Of a stretch of DNA of 64,000 nucleotides, positions 1 through 10,275 are shown in pieces; position 1 is the first letter of the stretch, and each line of letters opens with the position of its first letter. Under the pieces are notes generated by a model. It was not told where the DNA came from and ran no database searches. It saw nothing but the letters and a program-made list of their open reading frames with translations. Origin of the DNA: Bradyrhizobium barranii subsp. barranii (GTDB taxonomy: Bacteria > Pseudomonadota > Alphaproteobacteria > Rhizobiales > Xanthobacteraceae); contig NZ_CP086136.1 in the NCBI RefSeq assembly GCF_017565645.3, positions 186,001 to 250,000 of the forward strand, read 5' to 3'. A program made the translations under genes and the position numbers.

Positions 1-1
1 G

Positions 2-847
2 TCGGCGGCGCTCGATGCGCGGCTCGCATCCGAGACCATCGACGTCACCCTGCCGCTGCGCGATGCGCCGACAGAGGCCGGCCGCATCCATCCGCTGAGC
101 CAGGTCTGGGACGAGTTGACGACGATCTTCGCCGACATGGGATTCTCGGTCGCGGAAGGCCCCGACATCGAGACCGACGACTACAACTTCACCAAGCTGA
201 ATTTCCCGGAAGGCCATCCCGCCCGCGAGATGCACGACACCTTCTTCTTCCATCCGAAGGAGGACGGCTCGCGCATGCTGCTGCGAACCCACACCTCGCC
301 GGTGCAGGTGCGCACCATGCTGAGCCAGAAGCCGCCGATCCGCGTGATCTGCCCGGGCCGCACCTACCGCATCGATTCGGACGCGACCCACACGCCGCAA
401 TTCCACCAGGTCGAAGGCCTCGTCATCGACAAGCACTCGCATCTCGGCCACCTCAAATGGATCCTGCACGAGTTCTGCAAGGCGTTCTTCGAGGTCGACC
501 ACATCAACATGCGCTTCCGGCCGTCATTCTTCCCGTTCACCGAGCCGTCGCTGGAAGTCGACATCCAGTGCCGCCGCGACAAGGGCGAGATCCGGTTCGG
601 CGAGGGCGAGGACTGGCTCGAGATTCTCGGCTGCGGCATGGTGCATCCGAACGTGCTGCGCGCCTGCGGCATCGATCCCGACGAGTACCAGGGCTTTGCC
701 TGGGGCATGGGCATCGACCGCATCGCCATGCTGAAATACGGCATCGCCGATTTGCGCCAGCTGTTCGACAGCGACGTCCGCTGGCTGTCCCATTACGGCT
801 TCAAGCCGCTCGAAGTGCCGACGCTTGCGGGAGGACTGAGCTCGTGA
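2..847 (+). CDS. pheS: Phenylalanine--tRNA ligase alpha subunit, 5'-truncated by window edge
   Basis: Charges tRNA-Phe as the catalytic alpha subunit of the cytoplasmic (alpha-beta)2 enzyme. The frame is open from base 2, so the N-terminal coiled-coil arm and the true start lie outside the window; 281 residues are visible. Class II synthetase motifs can be read: motif 2 around '[12 protein letters not shown]', the '[10 protein letters not shown]' strand, and motif 3 near the end as '[18 protein letters not shown]'. The TGA stop overlaps the GTG start of pheT by four bases (GTGA), which implies translational coupling of the two subunits. Confidence 0.97.
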   Translation, partial: SAALDARLASETIDVTLPLRDAPTEAGRIHPLSQVWDELTTIFADMGFSVAEGPDIETDDYNFTKLNFPEGHPAREMHDTFFFHPKEDGSRMLLRTHTSPVQVRTMLSQKPPIRVICPGRTYRIDSDATHTPQFHQVEGLVIDKHSHLGHLKWILHEFCKAFFEVDHINMRFRPSFFPFTEPSLEVDIQCRRDKGEIRFGEGEDWLEILGCGMVHPNVLRACGIDPDEYQGFAWGMGIDRIAMLKYGIADLRQLFDSDVRWLSHYGFKPLEVPTLAGGLSS

Positions 848-3252
848 AATTCACCCTCTCCTGGCTGAAGGATCATCTCGACACCGACGAGCCCCTGGAA
901 AAGCTCGCCGACAAGCTCACCATGATCGGGCTCGAGGTCGAGAACATCGAGGACAAGGCGAAGGCGCTGAAGCCGTTCACCATCGCGAAGGTGATCTCGG
1001 CCGAGCAGCATCCGAATGCGGATCGCCTGCGCGTCTGCATGGTCGACACCGGCGATGGTGGCGCACCGGTGCAGGTCGTGTGCGGCGCGCCGAATGCGCG
1101 CACGGGCCTGGTCAGCGTGTTCTCGCCGCCGGGGACCTACATTCCCGGCAAGGACATCACGCTCGGTGTCGGCACCATCCGCGGCGTCGAGAGCCGCGGC
1201 ATGCTGTGCTCGGCGGCTGAACTCCAGATCTCCAACGACCATGACGGCATCATGGAGCTGCCGGCGGATGCGCCGATCGGCGCTGCTTACGCCGCATGGG
1301 CGGGCCTCGGCGATCCCGTGGTCGAGATCAATCTGACGCCGAACCGGCAGGACTGCACCGGCGTGCACGGCATCGCGCGCGATCTCGCCGCCGCCGACAT
1401 GGGCAAGTTCAAGGACCCCACGATCAAGCCGATCAAGGGTGAATTCCCGTGCCCCGTGAAGGTCACGGTCGAGGACGCCACGCTGTGTCCGGGTTTCGCG
1501 CTGCGCCTGGTGCGCGGGGTGAAGAACGGGCCGTCGCCGGAATGGCTGCAGAAGCGGCTGACCGCGATCGGGCTGCGTCCGATCAATGCGCTGGTCGACA
1601 TCACCAACTTCATGACCTACGACCGCGCCCGTCCGCTGCACGTGTTCGACGCCAAGAAGGTGAAGGGCAATCTCGTCGTGCGCCGCGCCCGCGATGGCGA
1701 GGCGCTGCTCGCGCTCGACGGCCGCACCTACAATCTCGATCCCGCCATCTGCGTGATCGCAGACGAGCACGGCGTCGAATCGCTCGCCGGCATCATGGGC
1801 GGCGAGGCCTCGGGCTGCGACGAGAACACCACCGACGTGCTGATCGAATCGGCGCTGTGGAACGAGATCAACATCGCCCAGACCGGCCGCAAGCTCGGCA
1901 TCAATTCTGACGCGCGCTACCGCTTCGAGCGCGGCGTCGACCCGGCCTTCATGGTGCCGGGACTCGAGCTCGCGACCAAGCTGGTGATGGAGATGTGCGG
2001 CGGCGCGCCGTCGGAGAACGTCGTGGTCGGCAAGGCTTTCGGCGACGACCGCGTGATCGATTTTCCTGTTACCGAGGTCAAGCGGCTCTCGGGCATCGAG
2101 GTGCCGCAGCCGGAGATGAAGCGCATCCTGACCCATCTCGGCTTCATGATGGCCGGCCCGGGTCCGGTGGTGAAGGTCGCGGTGCCCTCGTGGCGCACCG
2201 ATGTGCATGGCAAGGCCGACATCGTCGAGGAGATCGTGCGCATCTACGGCGTCGACAAGGTGCCGATGACGCCGTTCGAGCGCGGCGAGGACGCGCGCAA
2301 GCCGGTGCTGACGCCGCTGCAGCTCCGCACACGTCGCGCCAGGCGCGCACTCGCGAGCCGCGGCATCATCGAAGCGGTGACCTGGTCCTTCATCACGAAG
2401 TCTGCGGCAACCCTGTTCGGCGGCGGCCAGCGCGAGCTCGAAGTCGCCAACCCGATCGCCTCGGATCTCTCCGACATGCGTCCGACCCTGTTGGCGGGCC
2501 TGATCGCAGCGGCGCAGGCCAATGCCGATCGCGGCTTCGGCGATGTCGCGCTGTTCGAGGTCGGCCAGCTGTTCAAAGGCGACCGCCCACAGGATCAGTT
2601 CATGGCGGCCAGCGGCGTGCGCCGCGGCTTTGCCTCCTCCGAAGGTCTGGGACGGCACTGGTCGGGTTCGGCGCAGGCCGAATTGTTCGACGCCAAGGCC
2701 GACGCGCTCGCGGTGCTTGCCGTTGCCGGTGCGCCGATGCAGGCGCTGCAGATCGTCGCGGGCGGACCAGCCTGGCTGCATCCGGGTCGCTCGGGCACGA
2801 TCCAGATCGGCCCGCAGAACGTGCTCGGCTATTTCGGCGAGATGCATCCGCGCGCGCTCGAGGCGCTCGGCGCCGACGGCCCGCTGATGGTGTTCGAGGT
2901 GATCCTCGACCGCATCCCCGAGGCGAAGAAGAAGCCGACCCGCGCCAAGCCCGTGATCGAGCTGTCGGCCTTCCAGCCGGTGTCGCGCGATTTCGCCTTC
3001 ATTGTCGATCGCACCGTCAAGGCCGGCGACATCGTTCGCGCCGCCCAAGGCGTCGACAAGAAGCTGATCACCGGCGTGAATGTCTTCGACGTCTACGAGG
3101 GCAAGGGCATCGATGACGGCAAGAAGTCGATCGCGATCGCCGTGACGATCCAGCCGCGCGAGAAGACGCTGACCGATCAGGAGATCGAGGCCGTCGCCGG
3201 GAAGATCGTGGCGGAAGTCACGAAGAAGACCGGCGGCGTCTTGCGCGGATGA
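844..3252 (+). CDS. pheT: Phenylalanine--tRNA ligase beta subunit
   Basis: Beta subunit of phenylalanyl-tRNA synthetase, 802 aa, the normal length for the long bacterial form. Domains in order are an OB-fold tRNA-binding module (about residues 40-150, '[17 protein letters not shown]'), the B3/4 editing region (about 210-380), B5 (about 400-475), the core catalytic-like domain, and a C-terminal FDX-ACB anticodon-binding domain (last ~95 residues, '[13 protein letters not shown]'). The GTG start was chosen because it overlaps the pheS stop and gives the canonical N-terminus '[15 protein letters not shown]'. Its own stop overlaps the next gene by four bases. Confidence 0.97.
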   Translation: MKFTLSWLKDHLDTDEPLEKLADKLTMIGLEVENIEDKAKALKPFTIAKVISAEQHPNADRLRVCMVDTGDGGAPVQVVCGAPNARTGLVSVFSPPGTYIPGKDITLGVGTIRGVESRGMLCSAAELQISNDHDGIMELPADAPIGAAYAAWAGLGDPVVEINLTPNRQDCTGVHGIARDLAAADMGKFKDPTIKPIKGEFPCPVKVTVEDATLCPGFALRLVRGVKNGPSPEWLQKRLTAIGLRPINALVDITNFMTYDRARPLHVFDAKKVKGNLVVRRARDGEALLALDGRTYNLDPAICVIADEHGVESLAGIMGGEASGCDENTTDVLIESALWNEINIAQTGRKLGINSDARYRFERGVDPAFMVPGLELATKLVMEMCGGAPSENVVVGKAFGDDRVIDFPVTEVKRLSGIEVPQPEMKRILTHLGFMMAGPGPVVKVAVPSWRTDVHGKADIVEEIVRIYGVDKVPMTPFERGEDARKPVLTPLQLRTRRARRALASRGIIEAVTWSFITKSAATLFGGGQRELEVANPIASDLSDMRPTLLAGLIAAAQANADRGFGDVALFEVGQLFKGDRPQDQFMAASGVRRGFASSEGLGRHWSGSAQAELFDAKADALAVLAVAGAPMQALQIVAGGPAWLHPGRSGTIQIGPQNVLGYFGEMHPRALEALGADGPLMVFEVILDRIPEAKKKPTRAKPVIELSAFQPVSRDFAFIVDRTVKAGDIVRAAQGVDKKLITGVNVFDVYEGKGIDDGKKSIAIAVTIQPREKTLTDQEIEAVAGKIVAEVTKKTGGVLRG

Positions 3253-4019
3253 CCCTTGCGGATGTTCTTCCGAAGGACGTCAGCCTCACCATTGCGATGG
3301 CGCTCTGCGCCGTCGCTTTCGTTTCGGGCACCGTGCGCGGCTTCTCCGGCTTCGGCTCGGCGCTGATCTTCATGCCGCTGGCGAGCAGCATCGCGGCGCC
3401 GCGTCTCGTTGCCGCGCTGCTCCTTGTGATCGATTTCGTCGCGGCCCTGCCGCTGCTGCCCGACGCGTGGCGGAAGGCGGACCGCAAGGCCACCGCGGTA
3501 ATCGTGCTGGGCGCGCTGGTCGGCGTGCCGGTGGGCACCTATTTCCTCAGCGTGCTCGAGCCCGTCACCACGCGCTGGATCATCTCCTGCTTCGTCGCCG
3601 CGCTGTTGCTGCTGCTGCTGTCCGGCTGGCGCTATCGCGGCAAGGACCACGCCTGGCTCTCGGTCGGCATCGGCGGCCTCTCGGGCTTCTGTAGCGGTCT
3701 GGCGCAGACCGGCGGCCCGCCGATCGTCGGCTACTGGCTCGGCCGCCCCGTCGCGCCGATCGTCGCGCGCGCCAATATCGTGCTGTTCTTCGGCGCGTCG
3801 GATTTCTTCTCGATGGTCAGCTACGCGACGACCGGCCTGATCTCACGCGAATCGCTGGTGCTGTCGCTGATCGTCGGCCCGGTCTATGCGATCGGCGTCG
3901 CGTTCGGTGCGTCGCTGTTCGGCCGCGCCAGCGAAAAAGTATTTCGCGCGATTTGCTACGGTCTGATCGCGATGGCGGTGATCGCGGGGCTGCCGGTGCT
4001 GGACGGGATTCTGCGGTAA
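3249..4019 (+). CDS. TauE/SafE family (DUF81) inner-membrane permease
   Basis: 256-aa polytopic membrane protein with about eight hydrophobic segments. The N-terminal '[18 protein letters not shown]' and the internal repeat '[23 protein letters not shown]' are the paired signature motifs of the TauE/SafE (sulfite, sulfoacetate or organosulfur anion exporter) family. The substrate cannot be assigned. The ATG overlaps the pheT stop (ATGA), so it is probably the last gene of the pheST transcript, although no functional link is obvious. Confidence 0.85.
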   Translation: MTLADVLPKDVSLTIAMALCAVAFVSGTVRGFSGFGSALIFMPLASSIAAPRLVAALLLVIDFVAALPLLPDAWRKADRKATAVIVLGALVGVPVGTYFLSVLEPVTTRWIISCFVAALLLLLLSGWRYRGKDHAWLSVGIGGLSGFCSGLAQTGGPPIVGYWLGRPVAPIVARANIVLFFGASDFFSMVSYATTGLISRESLVLSLIVGPVYAIGVAFGASLFGRASEKVFRAICYGLIAMAVIAGLPVLDGILR

Positions 4020-4026
4020 CAATCTC

Positions 4027-4166
4027 CGCTGTCGTCCCTGCGAAAGCAGGGACCCATTACCCCGGTCAGCGTTTATTGTGCGAGCTGGTCACCACGAGTC
4101 TTCGCCAAACCACTTCCTGTGGTTATGGGTCCCGGATCTGCGCTTCGCTTGTCCGGGACGACGGCG
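4027..4166. repeat. Palindromic intergenic repeat, family 1 copy A
   Basis: About 140-bp imperfect palindrome filling the gap between two convergent genes. It opens with GTCGTCCCTGC and a short hairpin (CCCTGCGAAAGCAGGG), continues GACCCAT, and later runs ATGGGTCCC to GGGACGAC, so both ends carry GTCGTCCC in opposite orientation. The centre contains TCTTCGCCAAA and TGGTTATGGGTCCC, which recur in copy B at 6747-6888. It could act as a bidirectional terminator; mobility is not shown. Confidence 0.8.
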
Positions 4167-4189
4167 GAGTGTGTAGAGGCTTAATTGCC

Positions 4190-5578
4190 CTACTGTCGAG
4201 GCGCGCGGCGCTTCTTCGTCGACTGCGTCGGCACGTCGGCCGACTCGTCCTTGAGCGCTCCGATCTTGCGCAAGGCCGCATCCGCCGCGCGCTCGCCGCT
4301 TTCCCAGGCGCCGTCGACGGTGCCCCACAGCGTCTCGTGCGTGGCTTCGCCGGCGAGGAACATGTTGCCGATCGGCTCGGTCAGGATTTTTCGCGAGAGC
4401 TGCCCGCCGGGCGAGGCCGCCGACATCGCGCCCATCACGAAAGGCGAGGCGTTCCAGCGCGTCGCGGTGGTCTTCTGCACGGCGGCCGCAGCCTCGCTGC
4501 CGAACAGCTTCGTGATCCATTCCCTGGCGAAGGCGACCATCGCCTTCTCGCCCTGCTCGGAGAGATCGCGGCCGAACGAGCCGCCGACATCGATCGAACA
4601 CAGTGAGGAGCCGCCGATATTGGCGAGCATCAGCGCCGTGCGCGTCGAATTGCTCTGCTCGATGAGGATGTCGTCGCGCGAGAGCCCCAGCGGATTACCC
4701 GGCAGTTGCAGCACAATGCGATCGTAGCTGCCGAGCGTGAGCTTCGACGCGGCATCGAGCGTCCGCTTGGGAATATCAGGCCCGAACTTGATCGCGCCCG
4801 ATGTCAGCACATTGGTCGAGACCGTGACGATGGCGGCGCGTGCGGCGATCCTGCCGGATGACGTCTCCACGCTGACATCGCGATTGCTCCAGGCAATCCT
4901 GCTCACCGGCGTCGACAGCGCCACCGGCGCCTGTTCACCGAGCCTGGTGATCAGGGTCCCCAGGCCCTGGCGGCAGGCGATCGCGGTGTTGCGGTCCTGC
5001 GCACGCGCCTTGTCGATCGCCGACAACTCCTTGAGGTCTTTGCCCGCAAAGCTCGCACCGAGCACGAATTCGGCCGCACCGGCCCAGTCGCCGAGATCCT
5101 TCGGCAGCACCGAGGCGCAGGCCGTATCGAGCTTGCCGCGCCCGGCCTCGTCGATGGCGCGGTTGGCCCGCACCAGCGCCGCCAGGAACTGTTCGGTCTC
5201 GCCCGCGCGCGCATTGCGGCGGCCAATACGCATCTTCTGGCCGGTCGGTGCCGGCAGCACGTCGAGCCCGGCACTGCGCGCCAGCCGGATCATTGGATTG
5301 GTCTCGGGATTGTGCATCCAGCGCGCGCCGCGATCGAACGGCACGTCGAAGGTCGTGCTGTCCGTGATACAGCGGCCGCCGATCCGGGATGCGGCTTCCA
5401 CGACCACGACCTTGCGGTTGGCGGCCATGATGCGCCGCGCCGCGGCAATTCCGGCCGCTCCCGCGCCGATCACGACGATGTCGGCCTCACGCGGCAGGGG
5501 TGCGGCAGTCGCGCGCAGGACCGGCATCGCGGCAAGAGCCGCCGACGCCGATAGGAAGCTGCGGCGCGTGATTGTCAT
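4190..5578 (-). CDS. Flavin-dependent amine oxidase with Tat signal
   Basis: 462-aa FAD-dependent oxidoreductase of the monoamine oxidase/polyamine oxidase family. Residues 1-28 form a twin-arginine signal ('TRRSFLSASAALAAMPVLRA'), so the enzyme is probably exported folded to the periplasm. The Rossmann FAD motif follows at once ('IVVIGAGAAGIAAARRI'), then the family 'GGRCITD' segment, and near the C-terminus 'NMFLAGEATHETLWGTVDGAWESGERAA' type sequence that contacts FAD. The start was set at the ATG giving the Tat signal; an upstream in-frame ATG at 5668 would add 30 residues without signal character. The substrate is unknown. It is convergent with the TauE gene. Confidence 0.88.
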   Translation of the reverse strand: MTITRRSFLSASAALAAMPVLRATAAPLPREADIVVIGAGAAGIAAARRIMAANRKVVVVEAASRIGGRCITDSTTFDVPFDRGARWMHNPETNPMIRLARSAGLDVLPAPTGQKMRIGRRNARAGETEQFLAALVRANRAIDEAGRGKLDTACASVLPKDLGDWAGAAEFVLGASFAGKDLKELSAIDKARAQDRNTAIACRQGLGTLITRLGEQAPVALSTPVSRIAWSNRDVSVETSSGRIAARAAIVTVSTNVLTSGAIKFGPDIPKRTLDAASKLTLGSYDRIVLQLPGNPLGLSRDDILIEQSNSTRTALMLANIGGSSLCSIDVGGSFGRDLSEQGEKAMVAFAREWITKLFGSEAAAAVQKTTATRWNASPFVMGAMSAASPGGQLSRKILTEPIGNMFLAGEATHETLWGTVDGAWESGERAADAALRKIGALKDESADVPTQSTKKRRAPRQ

Positions 5579-5770
5579 GTCATGGTTTCCGGGAACTTGC
5601 GGCGAACGGGAACGGCCCGCGAACCTTGCTGCATCTGGTGTTGCACGGCAACCATCATGGTGAATCAATCGTGCTTGATCTCACAGAGTGATGAACCGAA
5701 TTGCAACACGTTTCGACCATGATAGAGAAGGGAAAAAGACGGCCGGAAAAGGCCGTGGGGGGAGTTTGAA

Positions 5771-6742
5771 ATGGGGACGGTTCTGGACTCAGTCGGCAAG
5801 CTGATTGCCGCGTACCTCTCGAAGGAGGTGCCGGGCTACGAGCCGTTCACGCCGAGCGACCCGGAGCACCTGCGCGGCGTCATTGAGCCCGGCGACGTGC
5901 TGCTGGTCGAGTGCAACAACCGCATCTCCGGCATCATCAAATATCTGACGCAGTCGACCTGGTCCCATGCCGCGCTCTATGTCGGTCCGGTCGAGGGCGC
6001 CACGGAGCCCAACGGCGAGCCGCACGTGCTGATCGAGGCCAATATCGGCGAGGGCGTCACCTCGGCGCCGCTGTCGAAATATTTCCCGTATCACACCCGT
6101 GTCTGCCGCCCGGTCGGGCTGTCCTATGAGGACCGCACCACGGTCTGCCGCTATGCGATCAATCGCATCGGCTTCGGCTATGACACCAAGAACATCGTCG
6201 ACCTGATGCGCTTCCTGTTCCCGTTGCCGATCCCGCAACGCTGGCGGCGGCGCATGATCTCGATCGGTTCGGGCGATCCGACAAAAATCATCTGCTCGGC
6301 GCTGATCGCGCAGGCCTTCGATGCCGTGCGCTATCCGATCCTGCCGAAGATCACCAAGGCCGGCAGCCGCGCCGCCCGCCGCGAGATCCTGCACATCCGC
6401 GATTCCTCGCTCTACATGCCCCGCGACTTCGACATCTCGCCCTATTTCGAAGTCGTCAAACCCACCATCGTGCACGGCTTCGACTACACCGCGCTGCATT
6501 GGGCCGACAAGCAAAAGCCGCTCGAGGAGGTAGCGGGCACATTCAGTGTGTTTCCAGAAACGCTCAGTGCGCCGCCGCTCGTTCCTGAGACGGTTGACGA
6601 AGAAGCGCCGACTGAAGTTCCGGCTGAAGAAGTGAGCGCGCAGCCCGCGGAGATGGGCGCCGCCTGCTCCGAGCATTTTGTGCTGCTGAACGAACTGGCG
6701 ATGTACCGCGCGCGGGGACGCGCGCAGGAGATGGCGGCGTAG
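5771..6742 (+). CDS. YiiX/C92-like NlpC/P60 superfamily protein
   Basis: 323-aa protein with the permuted papain-like fold of the YiiX/YebB (DUF830, peptidase C92) group. The N-terminal half has 'GDVLLVECNNRISGIIKYLTQSTWSHAALYV', where the His of W-S-H-A is the usual catalytic His. The second half has 'IICSALIAQAF', where the Cys is the usual nucleophile. The reversed His-before-Cys order is typical of this group. No signal peptide is visible. The C-terminal ~70 residues are acidic and Pro/Glu-rich (low complexity). A GGGGAG ribosome site lies 7 nt before the ATG. Cellular role unknown; relatives act on lipids or amide bonds. Confidence 0.7.
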   Translation: MGTVLDSVGKLIAAYLSKEVPGYEPFTPSDPEHLRGVIEPGDVLLVECNNRISGIIKYLTQSTWSHAALYVGPVEGATEPNGEPHVLIEANIGEGVTSAPLSKYFPYHTRVCRPVGLSYEDRTTVCRYAINRIGFGYDTKNIVDLMRFLFPLPIPQRWRRRMISIGSGDPTKIICSALIAQAFDAVRYPILPKITKAGSRAARREILHIRDSSLYMPRDFDISPYFEVVKPTIVHGFDYTALHWADKQKPLEEVAGTFSVFPETLSAPPLVPETVDEEAPTEVPAEEVSAQPAEMGAACSEHFVLLNELAMYRARGRAQEMAA

Positions 6743-6746
6743 CCCC

Positions 6747-6888
6747 GCTGTCGTCCCCGCGAACGCGGGGACCCATACCGCGTAATCTATCGAGTGCGGG
6801 CAGTCTTTGTACCGACCCGGGATCGACTTCTAGTCTTCGCCAAATCCCTCCCTGGGGTTATGGGTCCCTGCGTTCGCAGGGACGACAC
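6747..6888. repeat. Palindromic intergenic repeat, family 1 copy B
   Basis: Second ~142-bp copy of the element at 4027-4166. It begins GTCGTCCCCGCGAACGCGGGGACCCAT and ends ATGGGTCCCTGCGTTCGCAGGGACGAC, with the shared interior TAGTCTTCGCCAAA and TGGGGTTATGGGTCCC. It again sits between two convergent genes. The terminal hairpin sequences differ between copies but pair in each (CCCCGC/GCGGGG here, CCCTGC/GCAGGG in copy A), so the structure is conserved more than the sequence. Confidence 0.82.
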
Positions 6889-6958
6889 CTGTGGCCGTGG
6901 TGCGATCTCGCATCAACAACCGTCATTGCGACCGTAGCCAAGCAATGACTGCGGAGAC

Positions 6959-7234
6959 CTACCGTTCCGCCCGCCCGATCACCGCCATCAGCTCCGCGAT
7001 CTTCTCGCGCTGATCGGCCTTGTCGCCGCTCGCGATCGCGTGCTCGACGCAATGGGCGACGTGATCCTTCAGAACCTCTTCCTCGACCCGGCGCAGCGCG
7101 GCACGCACGGCCGAAATCTGCGTCACGATGTCGATGCAATAGCGGTCCTCCTCGACCATCTTCGAGAGGCCGCGAACCTGACCCTCGATCCGGCCAAGAC
7201 GTTTTCCGACGGATGCCTTGATGTCCTTGCGCAT
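6959..7234 (-). CDS. csoR: CsoR-family copper-sensing transcriptional repressor
   Basis: 91-aa all-helical DUF156 repressor. The Cu(I)-site residues of CsoR are present with exact family spacing: Cys33, His58 and Cys62, i.e. 25 then 4 residues apart, as in the M. tuberculosis protein (C36, H61, C65). RcnR has His at the third position, so nickel/cobalt sensing is less likely. The start was fixed at the ATG that gives '[20 protein letters not shown]', the conserved N-terminus; the open frame upstream runs through the operator and copA. It is divergent from copA across 7242-7262 and should repress it until copper binds. Confidence 0.9.
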   Translation of the reverse strand: MRKDIKASVGKRLGRIEGQVRGLSKMVEEDRYCIDIVTQISAVRAALRRVEEEVLKDHVAHCVEHAIASGDKADQREKIAELMAVIGRAER

Positions 7235-7241
7235 GCGTTCT

Positions 7242-7262
7242 ATATACCCCCCTAGGGTATAT
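7242..7262. promoter_or_regulatory. CsoR operator between csoR and copA
   Basis: Perfect inverted repeat ATATACCC-N5-GGGTATAT (centre CCCTA) in the short gap between the divergent csoR and copA genes. It matches the TACCC...GGGTA pattern of CsoR-type operators. Its position, 8 bp from the csoR start and about 22 bp from the likely copA start, fits simultaneous repression of both genes. Confidence 0.85.
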
Positions 7263-7284
7263 GTTGCAAGGCCGGAGCATGGCA

Positions 7285-9750
7285 ATGAACGACACCGACC
7301 ACGGGCACCATCACACGTCGGAAACACCGTCCGGATGCGGCTGTTCCGCCAAGGCCACCCCCAAGGCTGCTCCCGAGGCCGCCCCGCCAGCCAACAAGCC
7401 TGCGGCGTCCTCCTGCTGCGGCGGGCACGGCGATCATGTGCATGACCATGGCGCCGCCGCGACAAAAGTCCTCGATCCCGTCTGCGGCATGACGGTCGAT
7501 CCCGCGACCTCGAGGCATCACCACACACATCACGGCGAGACCTTCCATTTCTGCTCGGCCGGCTGCCGCACCAAATTCGCCGCCGATCCCGCAAAGTATC
7601 TCGCCAGAGAGAAGGCGCCCGAACCCGAGATGCCCGCGGGCACGATCTACACCTGCCCGATGCATCCGGAGATCCGCCAGGTCGGACCCGGCAACTGCCC
7701 GATCTGCGGCATGGCGCTGGAGCCGGAGGTCGCGAGCCTCGACACCGGCCCCAATCCCGAGCTTGCCGACATGACGCGGCGGCTCTGGATCGGTGGCGCG
7801 CTGGCGCTGCCGGCGGTGGTGCTGGAGATGGGCGGCCATCTCGCCGGCCCTCACGACTGGATCGATCCGGCGCTGTCGAACTGGATCCAGCTCGTCGTCA
7901 CCACGCCCGCCGTGCTGTGGGCCGGCTGGCCGTTCTTCGTCCGAGGTTGGCAGTCTCTGGTCACCCGCAACCTCAACATGTTCACGCTGATCGCGATGGG
8001 CACAGGCGTCGCCTATGTCTACAGCGTCGTCGCGACTGTCGCGCCGCAGATTTTCCCGGCGACCTTCCGCAGTCATGATGGCGCCGTTGCCGTCTATTTC
8101 GAGCCTGCTGCTGTGATCACCGTGCTGGTGCTGCTCGGCCAGGTGCTGGAGCTGCGCGCCCGTGACGCGACGTCAGGTGCGATCAAGGCGCTGTTGCAGC
8201 TTGCGCCAAAAACTGCGCGCCGCGTCGATGCCGATGGCGGCGAGCACGAGGTCGAGATCGATGCGCTCCACGCCGGCGACCATTTGCGCGTCCGCCCCGG
8301 CGAGAAGGTGCCGGTCGACGGAATTATCCTCGAGGGACGCTCCGCGCTCGACGAATCCCTCGTCACCGGCGAATCGATGCCGGTGACGAAGGAGCCAGGT
8401 GCAAAAGTCATCGCCGGCACGCTCAACCAGTCGGGCGGCTTCATCATGCGCGCCGACAAGGTCGGGCGCGAGACGTTGCTGTCGCAGATCGTGCAGATGG
8501 TCGCGGACGCGCAGCGCTCGCGCGCGCCGATCCAGCGGCTGGCCGACCAGGTCGCTGGCTGGTTCGTGCCGACCGTGATCGCCGTCGCCATCGCCGCCTT
8601 TGCCGCCTGGGCCTGGTTCGGACCGGAGCCGCGGCTGGCGTTCGGCCTCGTTGCTGCCGTCAGCGTGCTGATCATCGCCTGCCCCTGCGCGCTCGGCCTG
8701 GCGACCCCGATGTCGATCATGGTCGGCGTCGGCCGCGGCGCGCAGGCGGGCGTGCTGATCAAGAACGCCGAGGCGCTGGAGCGGATGGAGAAGATCGACA
8801 CGCTCGTGGTCGATAAGACCGGCACGCTGACCGAGGGCAAGCCCAAGGTGGTCGCGATCGTCCCGGCTGCCGGCTTTGTGGAGGACGACATCCTCGGCAT
8901 TGCGGCCAGCGTCGAGCGCGCCAGCGAGCATCCTCTGGCCGACGCCATCGTGCGCGCCGCGAAGGAGAAGCAACTCACCCTCGTTCAGGTCGAACAGTTC
9001 GACTCGCCGACGGGCAAGGGCGCGACCGGAATAATCGACGGCAGGAGCATCGTGCTCGGCAACGCAAGATATCTGGTGTCGATTGGCATCGACACCAGGG
9101 CGCTCGATGCCGAGGCCGAACGCATGCGCCAGGACGGCGCCACCGTGATCAACATGGCCGTCGACGGCAAGCTGGCCGGCCTGTTCGCGATCGCCGATCC
9201 GGTCAAGGCCTCGACCCCGGAAGCGCTGAGGGCGCTGGCCGATGAAGGCATCAAGGTCATCATGCTGACCGGCGACAATCGCACGACGGCGGAAGCGGTG
9301 GCGCGCCGGCTCGGTATCGCCGAGGTCGAGGCCGAGGTTCTGCCCGACCAGAAGAGCGCGGTGGTGACGAAGCTGCAAAAGGCCGGGCGCAGCGTCGCGA
9401 TGGCGGGCGACGGCGTCAACGACGCGCCCGCACTGGCGGCCGCCGAGGTCGGCATCGCCATGGGCACCGGCACGGACGTGGCGATGGAGAGCGCCGGCGT
9501 CACCCTGTTGAGCGGTGATCTCACCGGCATCGTGCGTGCGCGAAGACTGTCGCAGGCGACCATGAGCAATATCCGGCAAAACCTGTTCTTCGCCTTCATC
9601 TACAACGCCGCCGGCATTCCGATCGCGGCCGGCATCCTCTACCCGGCGTTCGGCATCCTGCTGTCCCCGATCATCGCCGCGGCGGCGATGGCGCTGTCCT
9701 CGGCGAGCGTGGTCGGGAATGCGCTGCGGCTGCGCGGGACGCGGCTGTGA
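7285..9750 (+). CDS. copA: Copper-exporting P1B-type ATPase with His/Cys-rich, YHS and heavy-metal-binding N-terminus
   Basis: 821-aa P1B-1 ATPase that pumps Cu(I) out of the cytoplasm. Residues 1-58 are His/Cys-rich ('GCGC', '[12 protein letters not shown]'), 62-106 a YHS domain ('[10 protein letters not shown]...HFCSAGC'), and 121-145 a 'YTCPMHPEI...CPICGM' heavy-metal-binding domain. A classical HMA ferredoxin-like domain is absent. Transport motifs are TGES (361-364), CPC in TM6 (466-468), DKTGT (Asp510), [15 protein letters not shown], and C-terminal 'YNAAG' and 'MALSSASVV' typical of Cu(I) selectivity. The ATG at 7285 follows GGAG by 7 nt; ATGs at 7261 and 7279 are poorly spaced and 7261 lies in the operator. 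Regulated by CsoR. Confidence 0.94.
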   Translation: MNDTDHGHHHTSETPSGCGCSAKATPKAAPEAAPPANKPAASSCCGGHGDHVHDHGAAATKVLDPVCGMTVDPATSRHHHTHHGETFHFCSAGCRTKFAADPAKYLAREKAPEPEMPAGTIYTCPMHPEIRQVGPGNCPICGMALEPEVASLDTGPNPELADMTRRLWIGGALALPAVVLEMGGHLAGPHDWIDPALSNWIQLVVTTPAVLWAGWPFFVRGWQSLVTRNLNMFTLIAMGTGVAYVYSVVATVAPQIFPATFRSHDGAVAVYFEPAAVITVLVLLGQVLELRARDATSGAIKALLQLAPKTARRVDADGGEHEVEIDALHAGDHLRVRPGEKVPVDGIILEGRSALDESLVTGESMPVTKEPGAKVIAGTLNQSGGFIMRADKVGRETLLSQIVQMVADAQRSRAPIQRLADQVAGWFVPTVIAVAIAAFAAWAWFGPEPRLAFGLVAAVSVLIIACPCALGLATPMSIMVGVGRGAQAGVLIKNAEALERMEKIDTLVVDKTGTLTEGKPKVVAIVPAAGFVEDDILGIAASVERASEHPLADAIVRAAKEKQLTLVQVEQFDSPTGKGATGIIDGRSIVLGNARYLVSIGIDTRALDAEAERMRQDGATVINMAVDGKLAGLFAIADPVKASTPEALRALADEGIKVIMLTGDNRTTAEAVARRLGIAEVEAEVLPDQKSAVVTKLQKAGRSVAMAGDGVNDAPALAAAEVGIAMGTGTDVAMESAGVTLLSGDLTGIVRARRLSQATMSNIRQNLFFAFIYNAAGIPIAAGILYPAFGILLSPIIAAAAMALSSASVVGNALRLRGTRL

Positions 9751-9807
9751 GGGGCGCGAAATCCGTGTAGAACAGGTCCATTCGGCGGTACGCGCGGAGA
9801 GGACCTG

Positions 9808-10254
9808 ATGCAGCGGATTACGATCACCATCGAGGACGATCTTTTGGCGGAGATCGACGCGGCGGCGGAAGCGCGCGGCTACCAGAACCGCTCCGAGATC
9901 ATCCGCGACCTCGCGCGCGCCGGCCTGCAACAGAGCACCGAGGACACCGCGCAGACCGGCCCCTGCGTCGCCGGCCTCGTCTACGTCTACGACCACGCCG
10001 CGCGCGATCTCTCGAAACGTCTGGTACAGGAATTCCACGGCCACCACGAGCTCGCGCTGGCCACCCTGCATGTCCATCTCGACGACAACAATTGCATGGA
10101 GATGACGGCGCTGCGCGGCGACGCCGGCGAGGTCAGGCATTTCGCCGACCACATCATCGCCGAACGCGGCGTCCGCTACGGCCGCGTAGTGATGATCCCG
10201 ACCGGTGAAGGGAAGCAGGCGAAGGCGCGCAAGCACGGGCACCGGCACGAGTAG
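9808..10254 (+). CDS. nikR: Nickel-responsive transcriptional regulator NikR
   Basis: 148-aa ribbon-helix-helix regulator with C-terminal ACT-like metal domain. The RHH domain is residues 1-45 ('QRITITIEDDLLAEIDAAAEAR'). The high-affinity Ni site is intact: His77, His88, His90 and Cys96, each one residue offset from E. coli H76, H87, H89 and C95. The tail 'KARKHGHRHE' is His-rich. An AGAGGA ribosome site lies 5 nt before the ATG. The gene follows copA after 57 bp and may share its transcript. No nik transporter, hydrogenase or urease gene is nearby, so its targets are elsewhere. Confidence 0.93.
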   Translation: MQRITITIEDDLLAEIDAAAEARGYQNRSEIIRDLARAGLQQSTEDTAQTGPCVAGLVYVYDHAARDLSKRLVQEFHGHHELALATLHVHLDDNNCMEMTALRGDAGEVRHFADHIIAERGVRYGRVVMIPTGEGKQAKARKHGHRHE

Positions 10255-10275
10255 GAGCGAGTCGCACACGCGCTT

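Noticed and set aside
793..3048. A 751-codon open frame on the minus strand opposite pheT.
   Set aside because: It is an antisense shadow caused by GC-rich codon bias; its translation is low-complexity Arg/Ala/Asp-rich with no family features, while pheT is certain.
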